A stretch of 64,000 bases of DNA from Marinomonas spartinae (GTDB lineage Bacteria; Pseudomonadota; Gammaproteobacteria; Pseudomonadales; Marinomonadaceae). This document shows, piece after piece, positions 20,187 through 32,000 of this stretch (position 1 is its first letter; every line of letters starts with the position of its first letter). The stretch covers positions 248,001-312,000 of the forward strand of contig NZ_FLOB01000004.1 of the NCBI RefSeq assembly GCF_900089775.1. Direction: 5' to 3'. The notes under the pieces were generated by a model. That model was not told where the DNA came from. It ran no database searches and saw nothing but the letters and a program-made list of their open reading frames with translations. The translations under genes and the position numbers were made by a program.

Positions 20187-21677
20187 TTAGTGGCCGTTCA
20201 ACAGTTTGTCTGCTTCTTCTGGTTTGTTGTGCACCCCAAATTTGTCCACCACCGTAGCACTGGCTTCATTCAGGCCGATTACTTTGACTTCGGCACCTTC
20301 ACGACGGAATTTGATGACCACCTTATCCAAAGCAGCGACGGATGTGATATCCCAAAAGTGTGCGTCAGATAGATCAATAGTGACGGTATCAAGGGCTTCT
20401 TTAAAGTCAAAAGACGAATTAAATTGATCTGAGGAGGCAAAAAACACTTGCCCAACAACTTTATAAGTTCGATGAGCTGCTTCTTCATCAATGTCGCTTT
20501 TGACGACCATGAAACGCCCAATTTTGTTGGCAAAGAAAAGAGAAGCCAATAATACGCCGACGAGTACGCCAATCGATAGGTTATGGGTAGCGACAACAAC
20601 ACAGACGGTGACAATCATTACTATGTTGGTCGACATAGGGTGTTTTTTTAAGTTGATGATGGAGTCCCAAGAAAAGGTCCCGATGGATACCATGATCATG
20701 ACAGCAACCAATGCTGCCATTGGAATTTGCCCGATCCATTTACCAAGAAACACCACCATGATCAATAAGAATAAACCTGCAATAAAGGTGGATAAACGGC
20801 CACGACCACCAGATTTTACATTAATGACCGTTTGGCCAATCATGCCGCATCCAGCCATACCTCCGATAAAGCCAGTGAAGATATTGGCAACACCTTGACC
20901 TTTACATTCACGGTTCTTATTACTGCCAGTATCAGTGAGTTCGTCGACGATGGTTGCGGTCATCATGGATTCGAGTAGACCAACAACCGCTAAGCTAAGA
21001 GAATAGGGTAGGATGATTAACAACGTATCTAAGTTAAATGGAATGTCTGGTATCAAAAAAGTTGGTAATGAGTCGGGTAGTGCTCCCATATCGCTGACTG
21101 TGTGAATGTCTAGTCCGTTATAAATAGAGAAGATAGTCAGAACAACAATACAGACCAATGGGGACGGTAATGATTTTCCTATTACAGGGACGTAGGGGAA
21201 TAGGTAAATAATCCCCAGTCCTGCGGCAGTCATGGCATACACCACCCATGTCACGTTAGTTAGCTCGGGAAGCTGTGCCATAAAAATCAAAATCGCCAGC
21301 GAGTTCACAAAACCCGTCACAACGGATTTGGAGACAAAGCGCATAAGATTGCCCAGTTTTAAATACCCTGCGATAATTTGAAAAACACCCGTAAGTATGG
21401 TGGCCGCAAGCATATATTGAAGACCGTGTTCTTTGACAAGGCTAACCATTACCAGTGCCATAGCGCCTGTTGCGGCTGAAATCATGGCGGAGCGTCCGCC
21501 AAAGAAAGAGATGACAACAGCGATACAGAATGAGGCGTAAAGACCCACTTTGGGGTCAACACCGGCAATAATGGAAAAAGCGATGGCCTCGGGAATGAGG
21601 GCGAGGGCGACTACTGTCCCGGAGAGGGTGTCGTTTTTTATGTTTGAGAACCAGTCTCGTTTTATTGATTCAATCAT
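20187..21677 (-). CDS. SulP/SLC26 family inorganic anion transporter with STAS domain
   Basis: 496 residues. The membrane part (about 1-385) has 10-12 hydrophobic helices and family landmarks [23 protein letters not shown] and [30 protein letters not shown]. The last ~90 residues form a short STAS domain ([23 protein letters not shown]). Proteins of this length with an adjacent Usp gene group with BicA-like bicarbonate or sulfate carriers; the ion carried cannot be decided here. It is first in the operon with the downstream Usp gene. Confidence 0.9.
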   Translation of the reverse strand: MIESIKRDWFSNIKNDTLSGTVVALALIPEAIAFSIIAGVDPKVGLYASFCIAVVISFFGGRSAMISAATGAMALVMVSLVKEHGLQYMLAATILTGVFQIIAGYLKLGNLMRFVSKSVVTGFVNSLAILIFMAQLPELTNVTWVVYAMTAAGLGIIYLFPYVPVIGKSLPSPLVCIVVLTIFSIYNGLDIHTVSDMGALPDSLPTFLIPDIPFNLDTLLIILPYSLSLAVVGLLESMMTATIVDELTDTGSNKNRECKGQGVANIFTGFIGGMAGCGMIGQTVINVKSGGRGRLSTFIAGLFLLIMVVFLGKWIGQIPMAALVAVMIMVSIGTFSWDSIINLKKHPMSTNIVMIVTVCVVVATHNLSIGVLVGVLLASLFFANKIGRFMVVKSDIDEEAAHRTYKVVGQVFFASSDQFNSSFDFKEALDTVTIDLSDAHFWDITSVAALDKVVIKFRREGAEVKVIGLNEASATVVDKFGVHNKPEEADKLLNGH

Positions 21678-22110
21678 TTACTACCTTCTAAATCGCTATT
21701 CTTAACTAAAATCATGCATTACCACACATAAAGGGATAGGTTTCTATTTTCTCAGCATGAACGGAAATTTATCGTCATAAGACTATGACGTCTGCATGAT
21801 GACCGTTTGGTGACATGCGATGGGGAGGTACTTATGCGCTGTGATCTGGTAATGCGTCACATCACACTTATACAGTGAAAATTAAACATGCGCGAATTAT
21901 AGAGTTTTGACGAATTGATAGCAATTAATGACGAGAGGGATTTTACTTTACTGTAACTCGTCTAGGACAAGCTCATTCTAAAAAGGCTATTGAAATAGTA
22001 AGAGCAAAATTACGTTGTTATCTCGTTTTTTTCATTTTTATTTTAGAGATATTTCTTTATAGTTCCTATGCTTTTTTTATTCATATTAATCACCTAGTTG
22101 GAATCGTATT
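21678..22110. other. Intergenic region between divergent sulP and uppP
   Basis: 433 bp, AT-rich, holding the promoters for the two divergent units. The tetramer-rich stretch at 21830-21880 contains a partial inverted repeat (GTGATC and GTCACATCACAC), but I see no clear operator, RNA gene or coding frame. Confidence 0.45.
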
Positions 22111-22878
22111 GTGGATCTTATTCAAAGTATCATTTTAGGGTTAGTTGAGGGGGTGACAGAGTTTCTTCCCATTTCTTCAACGGGACATATGATCGTTGTT
22201 AGTCAATGGTTGGGGATGCAGCAAACAAGTGGGACGAAAGCATTTGAAGTTATCATTCAATTGGCAGCTATCTTGGCCGTTGTAGCTAACTATAAAGAAC
22301 GCTTTACTCTTAAACACACTCGTTTATGGATCCAGTTGTTCGTCGCCTTTTTACCTGTCGCCATCATCGGCTTCTTATTTAGACATCAAATCAAAGACAT
22401 GTTTTCGGTTACTGTTGTGGCGACTATGTTTATTGTTGGTGGTGTAATCTTCTTGATTACCGAAAGAGTGATAAAAGATAAAACCCCTAAGGTGGTAGAG
22501 CTTGATGATCTTAGCTTTAAACAAGCTTTATGGATTGGCATTGCTCAAGTATTTGCATTGATTCCAGGAACAAGCCGTGCTGGTGCAACAATCGTGGGTG
22601 CTTTGTTTGTTGGTTTGAGCCGTAAGGCGAGTGCGGAGTTTTCTTTCTTATTGGCCTTGCCTGTGATGGTCGCCGCTTCCGGTTATGATCTCTTGTCCAG
22701 CTATAAAGATTTTGCTAACGAACAGTGGGTGCCACTTCTTGTCGGTTTTGTGGTGGCTTTCATTAGTGCTTATGTTGTGATGAGGTTGTTTATGAGTTTC
22801 TTACAGCGATTTACGTTTGTCGCATTTGGCTGGTATCGAATCCTATTTGGTGTGTTGATATTGATTACAGCTCATTAA
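22111..22878 (+). CDS. uppP: Undecaprenyl-diphosphate phosphatase
   Basis: 255 residues with GTG start. The two active-site motifs are present: [15 protein letters not shown] at the N-terminus and [17 protein letters not shown] in the second half, with about seven membrane helices. The enzyme recycles the lipid carrier for peptidoglycan and other cell-surface polymers on the periplasmic face of the inner membrane and can give bacitracin tolerance. It is a single-gene unit closed by a strong hairpin terminator. Confidence 0.95.
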   Translation: MDLIQSIILGLVEGVTEFLPISSTGHMIVVSQWLGMQQTSGTKAFEVIIQLAAILAVVANYKERFTLKHTRLWIQLFVAFLPVAIIGFLFRHQIKDMFSVTVVATMFIVGGVIFLITERVIKDKTPKVVELDDLSFKQALWIGIAQVFALIPGTSRAGATIVGALFVGLSRKASAEFSFLLALPVMVAASGYDLLSSYKDFANEQWVPLLVGFVVAFISAYVVMRLFMSFLQRFTFVAFGWYRILFGVLILITAH

Positions 22879-22966
22879 CTGATGAAAAACAGTTTATTAA
22901 GATTTTTATCTTAGATGGAAGTATTAATTTGGTCTCGCCCATGAGTTAAGGTAAGAATTGTGTAAA

Positions 22967-23008
22967 AAAAATGCCGCTATTGTACCAAGGTACAATAGCG
23001 GCATTTTT
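22967..23008 (+). terminator. Strong intrinsic terminator of uppP
   Basis: Nearly perfect long stem (about 18 bp, AAATGCCGCTATTGTACC paired with its complement) with a minimal AA-centred loop and a T run. It separates uppP from the adhesin gene by 60 bp. Confidence 0.9.
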
Positions 23009-23068
23009 GTAGGTGCTCTATTCTGACGTTAATTAGAAATTTAATCGTCTTATTTAGGAAACCACATA

Positions 23069-26000
23069 ATGAGCGACAATCAGACTTCGTTTGCAACACT
23101 GGGTAGCCCAATTGGCTTTTTCTCTCAAGTCAGTGGAACTGTCATTGTTCGATCGTTAGATGGAAAAGAGCGCGTAGTGCACGTCGGTGACCCTATTTAT
23201 TACGGTGAGACGGTTATTACCGGATCAAGTGATAGCGCTACCATTAGTTTTGTCGATGGAACTCAAGTGGTTATAGGCGGTGAATCCATCGTCGAAATGA
23301 ACGATGAAGTGTATACACCGGGTGATACCTCTACCTTAGCTCAAGACTCATCAACAGATGCTAACTCGCTTCAACAAGCTATCTTAGCGGGGCAAGATCC
23401 AACGCTAATTCAAGACGCACCAGCGGCAGGTAACGAAGTTATTGTTAGCGAACAAAGTGCTGATATTGTCACAGTAGAACGTCTTAATGAGACTGCTACG
23501 CCAACCTACGGCTACGATACAAATAACAGCTTTACTTCGAGTACAGGTGGTAATGACACAACATCGACACCGTCAAGGGACCGCGCGGCCTCCGTTATTA
23601 GTGTGGCGGGCACGACGACAGGAGATGCAAGCTCTACTGTTGTTAATGTTGCACGGGTTGCTGATTCAAGTGCGACAGAAGGGCAAAATGTGTCCTTTGG
23701 GGTAACACTTTCAGCTGCCACTGCCACAGTACAAACATTTACCTTAACCCTATCCAATATAACAACGAGTTCGGCTGATTTAAGTGCCTCTGGCATTACA
23801 TTTACAAATGGTGTAGTGAACAATAATAACGGCACGATTACCGTGCCCGCAGGGGTAACGAATTTTACCGCTAATGTCCCTACTGTTAACGATACTGCTA
23901 ATGAGTCGAATGAAACTTTCACGTTGGCGATTGGTGGTATCAGTGGGACAGGCACAATCATTGACAATGATGTTTCTAGGCCAGTTATAACATTGGCGCC
24001 ATCCAGTGATACGGGTAATTCTTCCACAGACGATTTAACGAACGATACTACCTCTACCTTTAACTTAACCAATGTGGATAGTGATGCATCAACCGTTGAA
24101 GTATTCAAAGGGACAACCAAACTTGGAAATGCTACTCAAGACGCTAATGGCAACTGGACCTTTACTGCGAGTAACGGTCAGTTAACAGAAGGGGCCAACT
24201 CTCTTACTGTAAAAGTAACCGAAACGGGAGGAAATACAGCCACATCAAATCCGCTTACTGTGACGTTAGATACGGTAGCGAGTGCTAGTATAACGGTTAA
24301 TCCGATTGCTGGTGATGATGTGCTAGATGCTGTAGAAGCAGCTGGTACTGTCGTAATTAGTGGTACTGTGTCTGGCGATGCGGCGGTAGGTGATACCGTT
24401 ACTTTATCCATCAATGGTAACAATTCACAATATTCAGGTCTCGTCTCCGCAGCGGCTAATGGCAGCTTGATCTATAGTATCAATGTTGATGGCAAAGACT
24501 TAGTGGGTAATAGTCGTGTACAAGCCAGTGTGTCAGGTAGCGATGCCGCAGGAAATACATTTAATGTGACATCGTCACCAAGCGATGGTATTTACCAAGA
24601 TAAAAGTCAGGTTATTGCCAGCTTGGATGATGGCAAGGGTTTTACGCCAGAAGGCGATAATGCTGTTTTTACTCTTTCTCTAAATCAAGTCGCTTCAGAC
24701 GATGTTACTGTTAAGTTGACGACGAATTTTATTACTGCCGGTGCCAATGATATTGGCACGATGACAGCGAGCTATGTTGATGGTAAGGGGCAAACTCAGT
24801 CACTTGTTATCAATGCAGATGGTACGTTAACCATTCCAGCAGGTGTGACAAATGTTGCCTTAACTGTTCCAACCATTGATGACTCAATTTCGGAAGGAAA
24901 TGAAAAATTCAGTGTGCACGTTGACGGTGTAACAGGTGTGACAGCAAATGACACCGCTACCACCACTATTATGGATAATGACGGTGAACCTAAGATTAGT
25001 AGTATCAGTTCTGCTGTTAATGCTAATGGCGGTGCGGTTGAAGAAGGTGATACAGCTACGTTCACCGTAAGCTTAAGCAATGCGAGTAGCACAGCTCAAA
25101 CATACTCATTTAGCTTAGGTGGCAGTGGTGATAGTGCCACAAAAGGAACGGACTACAGTAACAGTGTTGCATTTAGCAATGGCGTCAGCTTGAGTACTGA
25201 TGGCAAGAGTCTCACTGTTCCTGCGGGGGTGACTACGTTTACCGCAACAGTTCAAACAATTGATGATACAGTCCATGAAACAAATGAGACCTTTACGTTA
25301 AACGTAGGAGGTCAATCTGGGGTCGCAACCATCATTGATAATGATGTTTTAGCGCCTACCATCGACCTGAACGCCAGCAGTGACAGTGGCGACAGCGACA
25401 GCGACAACCTGACCAATGACACGACCCCGACGTTTACGTTGGGCAATATCGACAGTGACGCGAGCACGGTGCAAGTCTTTAATGGCACGACCCTATTAGG
25501 CAATGCCAGCTTGGTTGGCGGGGTCTGGACCTATACGGCGAGCGCGGGTCAGTTGTCCGAGGGCAGCAATGACTTATCGGTCAAAGTGACGGATAAGGCA
25601 GGCAATAGCGCGACCTCCGATGCGCTTGATGTCACCTTAGACACGAGTGCAAGTGCAACGATTACGATTGATACGATTGCGGGCGACGACATCGTCAACG
25701 CGGCGGAAGCGGCGGGCACAGTGACCATCACGGGCGCGGTGGGCGGCGATGCGAAAGAGGGGGATACCGTCACCTTGACGGTGAACGGCAACTCAACCGA
25801 TTACACCGGCACCGTGAAAGCGGACGGCACTTACAGCATTGATGTCAAAGGCAGCGACTTGGTGGCGGATGCGAACCACACGATAGTGGCGAGCGTCAAA
25901 GGCAGCGATGCGGCGGGCAACGCCTTTACCGCGACCAGTGCCAGCAGCGACGGTGGCTACACGGTCGACACCACGATCAGCAAACCAACGATCGACCTGA

Positions 26001-29000
26001 ACGCGGGCAGTGACAGTGGCGACAGCGACAGCGACAACCTGACCAATGACACGACCCCGACGTTTACGTTGGGCAATATCGACAGTGACGCGAGCACGGT
26101 GCAAGTCTTTAATGGCACGACCCTATTAGGCAATGCCAGCTTGGTTGGCGGGGTCTGGACCTATACGGCGAGCGCGGGTCAGTTGTCCGAGGGCAGCAAT
26201 GACTTATCGGTCAAAGTGACGGATAAGGCAGGCAATAGCGCGACCTCCGATGCGCTTGATGTCACCTTAGACACGAGTGCAAGTGCAACGATTACGATCG
26301 ATACCATTGCGGGTGATGATGTGCTTACAGCCGCTGAAGCTGGAGGGCCTATTACTATAACTGGCACAGTCGGTGGCGATGCGGCAGTGGGAGATCAAGT
26401 AACGCTTAAAGCGAATGCTATTACTGAGATCGGAACTGGGACTGTTATAAAGTCAAGTACTGGAGAGCTGATCTACAGTATTACTGTTGATGGTAAAGAC
26501 TTGGTGGGTAGTAATAATGTGCAGGCCATTGTTACTGGAACAGATGCCGCGGGTAATGGTTTTGAAGCAAAATCGGACACTTCGGATGGGCGTTATCAAG
26601 ATCATTCAACCGTTTACGCTTCTATTGACGATAATGGTTTTGCGATTGAGGGCGATAATGCAGTTTTCACTGTCTCTTTGAGTCAGCCTTCTTCTGATGA
26701 TGTGAAAATTAAGGTCTCAACGGTATTTGATACGGCTACCTCTGCTGATATTGGAGTGATGACAGCCAGTTATATTGATGAAAATAAGGTTGTGCACACT
26801 TTAGCTATTAGCTCAGATGGCATTATCGATGTTCCAGCTGGAGTCACTAAAGTAATACTCAATGTTCCGACGATTGATGATTCTATTGTTGAAGGCTATG
26901 AGACATTCGGCGTAAAAGTGGAAGGGGTATCAGGTGTTTCTTCTAATGAAGATTCAGCAACCACCACTATTATCGATAATGATCTTCCAACGCCAACGGT
27001 AACGATTACTGAAGATAAGAATAACGATGGCTTTATTGATCAGAGTGAGTTATCAGGTGATATTGATGTAAAAATAGGTTTGCCTAAGGGCGTTCTTGAA
27101 GGCCAGACAATAGTTGTTACTGATGGTACAACAACTGATGATATCACATTACACGCGGCAGAAATTAGCGCAGGTTTCGTGACTAGCTCGTTCGCGAGTC
27201 CTGGAGAAGGCAAAACGATTACGGTTACTGCGACGTTGACTGATATCTTTGGCAATAAGTCTGCAAACGCGACAGATAGTGCGGTTATTGATACTCATAT
27301 CAGCACACCAACCCTTGATCTTAACGATGCAAGTGATTCGGGCGTATCAGATACAGATAACTTAACGAATGACACCACCCCGACCTTTAGCTTGGGCAAC
27401 ATCGACAGTGACGTGAGCACGGTGCAAGTCTTTAATGGCACCACCTTATTAGGCAATGCGACCCAAGCCGCCGATGGCAGCTGGAGCTACACCGCCAGTG
27501 TGGGTCAGTTGTCTGAAGGCAGCAATGACTTATCGGTCAAAGTGACGGATAAGGCAGGCAATAGCGCGAGCTCCACGGCGCTTGATGTCACCTTAGACAC
27601 GAGTGCCAGTGCCACGATTACGATCGATACCATTGCGGATGACGACATCGTCAACGCGACAGAAGCGGCGAGTAGCGTGACCATCACCGGCGCCGTGGGC
27701 GGCGATGCAACAGAGGGGGATACCGTCACCTTAACCGTGAACGGCAAGGCCACCGATTACACTGGTATCGTCAAAGCCGACGGTACCTACAGCATTGATG
27801 TCAAAGGCAGCGACTTGGCGGCCGCTGGGAACCACACGATAGTGGCGAGCGTGAGTGGCACCGATGCGGCGGGCAACCCCTTTACCGCGACCAGTGCCAG
27901 CAGCGACGGTGGTTACACCGTCGACACCACGATCAGCCAACCCACGATCGACCTGAACGCCAGCAGCGACAGTGGTGACTCGTCGACGGACAACCTGACC
28001 AACGACACCACCCCGACCTTTAGCTTGGGCAACATCGACAGTGACGTGAGCACGGTGCAAGTCTTTAATGGCACCACCTTATTAGGCAATGCGACCCAAG
28101 CCGCCGATGGCAGCTGGAGCTACACCGCCAGTGTGGGTCAGTTGTCTGAAGGCAGCAATGACTTATCGGTCAAAGTGACGGATAAGGCAGGCAATAGCGC
28201 GAGCTCCACGGCGCTTGATGTCACCTTAGACACGAGTGCCAGTGCCACGATTACGATCGATACCATTGCGGATGACGACATCGTCAACGCGACAGAAGCG
28301 GCGAGTAGCGTGACCATCACCGGCGCCGTGGGCGGCGATGCAACAGAGGGGGATACCGTCACCTTAACCGTGAACGGCAAGGCCACCGATTACACTGGTA
28401 TCGTCAAAGCCGACGGTACCTACAGCATTGATGTCAAAGGCAGCGACTTGGCGGCCGCTGGGAACCACACGATAGTGGCGAGCGTGAGTGGCACCGATGC
28501 GGCGGGCAACCCCTTTACCGCGACCAGTGCCAGCAGCGACGGTGGTTACACCGTTGACTCCACGCCACCGACTTTGACGTTGGACAACGATGGAAAAGTT
28601 TCTGTGTCTGAGGAGGGGCTACCTGGAGGCGATGGTAACGGTGCTGTAACGGGCACAGGCTCTTTCAGTGTTACAGATAATGATAGTAGTTTGGCTGTGT
28701 CGTTAAGTTTCGATGTTAGCCTGTCGACTCAGAACTTAACGTCTGGAGGTAAGACAATCCAATGGTCTTGGGATGATACTACTCAAACCCTAACTGGCTA
28801 TACTGGAACAAAAGGTGGCAGTGATTATAGCCCGGTTCTGACTGTTGGCTTGACGCAAGGCAGTGATGGTAATTGGTCTTATCAAACCACATTGTTAGAG
28901 CCACTTGATGACAGAGCATCGAATGGTGATCCTACAAATAATGCTAATGTCGCATTTAAGGTGGATGTGAAGGACAGTGCAGGTAACGAAAGTGCGAGTA

Positions 29001-32000
29001 ATGTGAATATCGACATCGTAGATGGTACGGTTCATATTTCGCAGAATTCGTCAGATGGTTACCATGTTTCAACTCAAGGTATTACACAGGTTGTCACAGG
29101 AACTTACACCTTTGCCACACCAGATGCATTGTGGAGCCCTTCTGACTCGACAAGTTCTGGGCATATTGTGGATAGTTCACAATATCAGGATCATGGATTT
29201 ACTATCGAAGCGATCGGTTTTAATAGTCAAGGAGGATTAGAGAAAGCAGATGTATTCGAAACAGCATATCGTGGTTTATCTGTTTACAGCCCTGATGCAC
29301 CTTCAGATATTCAGGAGTTACCAGGGGAAATCTCCGTTCGCGATGGTCGTTCTGAGGAGATTATCTTTAAACTTGAGCCTGGTCATTTAGCATTTGGTAT
29401 TAATGCTCAGCTCAGCTCTCTTTATATTGATGGCGTTCAAGGTGATGCGGCTAATGAAATCGCGAAAGCAATCTTTTATCGCGATGGCGTAGAAGTTGGC
29501 TCTACCAGTAACTTTACTGCCGATTCTTCCGGTGGGCACTTAACCACAAATTTAGAATCCATTCCAGGCGGCTTTGATGAGGTGCGTTTCGTCGCCGTTG
29601 ATAATGGTACAAACTCTGATAATGCATCAAATAGTGATTTTGCTATTCAGTCTATTTCCTTTATTGGTGCCGACTCAGATCAGCCTATCGCTAGTGCAAC
29701 TGGGCAAGCAGAAGCGCACTCAGCAGATGGCATAAAAGGGTATACGTTGACGGGATTAGTCGACAATTTTGGCTATCAAGTCACGCTTAGCGATGATAAC
29801 CACACGCTTGTCGCAAAAGACGGAGATGGTCATAAAGTATTTGAAATTAAGTTAAGTGAAAATACCGGTACTTGGGATCTATTGCAGTATCAGGCTGTTC
29901 CGAATGATATCCAGTTTAAGATAGCCGCTGTTGATAATGATGGAGACAGTTCAGCAACGACGGTTAAATTGGAGTTAGCTGGCGTGTCGAGTGCAGCACC
30001 AACGGTTGATATAGTTGATGATTCGAACAATGACGGGGTAATTAACAAATCTGAACTGAGTAGCCACAGTGGTAACATCGACGTCAAGGTGAATTTACCA
30101 GCGGGCGCGGTGGTGGGCAACATCATCACGGTGACCGCTGATGGTCAGATGTCACAAAGCATTACCATAACGGCCTCTGCATTAATAGCTGGGTTCGTCA
30201 CAGCGACCTTTGCAAGTCCAGGCGATGGTAAGGAAATCACATTTGATGCAGTGTTAAAAGACCAATATGGTTATACCAGTGATCATGGTTTTGTCAGCGC
30301 TGAGGTGGATACCACCGCAAGCGCTACAATAACGGTTAATCAAGTCTCTGAGAATAAGATTGATCTGGCTGCTCAAGCGAATTCAATGATAGACGTTACT
30401 GGTACAGTAAGTGGTGATGCTAAAGAAAAAGATGTGATTACTCTGACTGTAAATGGACACACTTACATTGGTGCTGTGTCAGAAGACGGATCCACTTACA
30501 GTATTGCGGTTGCCGCAGTTGATTTGAAAGCAGATCATAATCCTGAGGTGAGTGTTGCTGGTAAGGATTCAGCGGGTAATTCGTTTACAGCTCATGCTGT
30601 AATGGGTCTGGAAGACAAACCTGTTACCGGAAGCGTGACTTTAGATTCTGGTGATTCTATCTCGACTTATAGTGTAGAAGGGGTTAGCGGGGCTCTGCAA
30701 ACTGGTAAAAGTGTTACTCTTGATGATGGGACTCTAACGGTTAATGCTGATGGTTCTTATAGCTTTGTGCCAAATACCAATTGGTCTGGTGATGTTCCTA
30801 CTATTTCTTACATTACCGCTAATGGTGAAACATCGGACCTTAATATTACAGTGTCGGGCGTTGCCGATACACCTGTGTTTACAGATCATGAATCGAACCA
30901 TACTGTTGGTGATGGACTGGTTTTACAACAATGGATCGGAGTATCCAACAACCCTGATTTGACTCCCGGTACTCGAACTGATGGCGAAACCGGTGGGAAT
31001 GGAGTATCGGCTGATACCTTGCAAACAATTGTTCAAAACGTTGTTGATGGGGTCTATAGCTCCGCAGTAGTTAGTGAAACTACGAGCACAACTGATCTTA
31101 AGGCAGATACAACTATTGCACCTGGAACGCTAACGGTTGTTTCGGGTTATATTTATCTTGAAGCTGGTAAAACCTATCAATTTACTGGTTCAGGTGATGA
31201 TAGTTTATATGTAAAAGTTGGTGATAGCATCGTTGCCCATGCAAACTGGGGAGTGAACCAAGGAGCAATTGAAGGGGGCGGTTTCACAGTTGAGACATCT
31301 GGTTTTTACTCTGTTGAGTTTGCCCATCAAAATCAATATGGGGGCGGTAGTTATTCTGTTGGTATTAGTGTTGATGGAGGTGTTACTCATGATTTGAGTA
31401 CAGAATACTATCAGCTATTTAAAAATGAATCTTCAATTGAGGCTTCAGGAGAGAGATTACACCTTGAATATTCTGCTCAATATGGTGATGTCTTAGTCGC
31501 TTATCCAAATAACGAAGGTGCAGAAGACACTTCTATACCAATAGATGGATTTACCGTTGCTACCCCTGATACAGATGGTTCGGAAACCTTGGGTACAACC
31601 GTGACGGGAGCACCAGTTGGTACGACGTTAACTATTACTGATTCGCAAGGCCACCCTGTTTCCTACACCTTCGAATCGGAAAATCAAGTGATTGATCTTG
31701 GTACGACGACAGATTTTAATAATATGTCTATCAAGGCTCCGGGTGATTATTCTGGTAGCTTCTCTTTAGCATTTACAGCGACATCGACTGAAGCAAGTAA
31801 TCACGATACGGCGAGTGCGACAAAAGAGATCAATGTAACGGTCGATCATACTCCTATTTCCGTAGAGGGCGTTGAGGATACTGTTTTATCACTTAGCTGG
31901 AATGAGCTTCACATTAGTGATTCGAATAGTGACTCGTTGTTAGGTATCAAAGTAACTCAAATTTCCGGTGGTGGTGAACTGCAGGTTCAAGACAATACTG

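Noticed and set aside
23512..24120. Long antisense open frames within the adhesin gene (also near 25793-26104 and 27731-28060)
   Set aside because: They mirror the repeat structure of the sense gene, are low-complexity Val/Ser/Thr or Arg-rich, and have no ribosome site.
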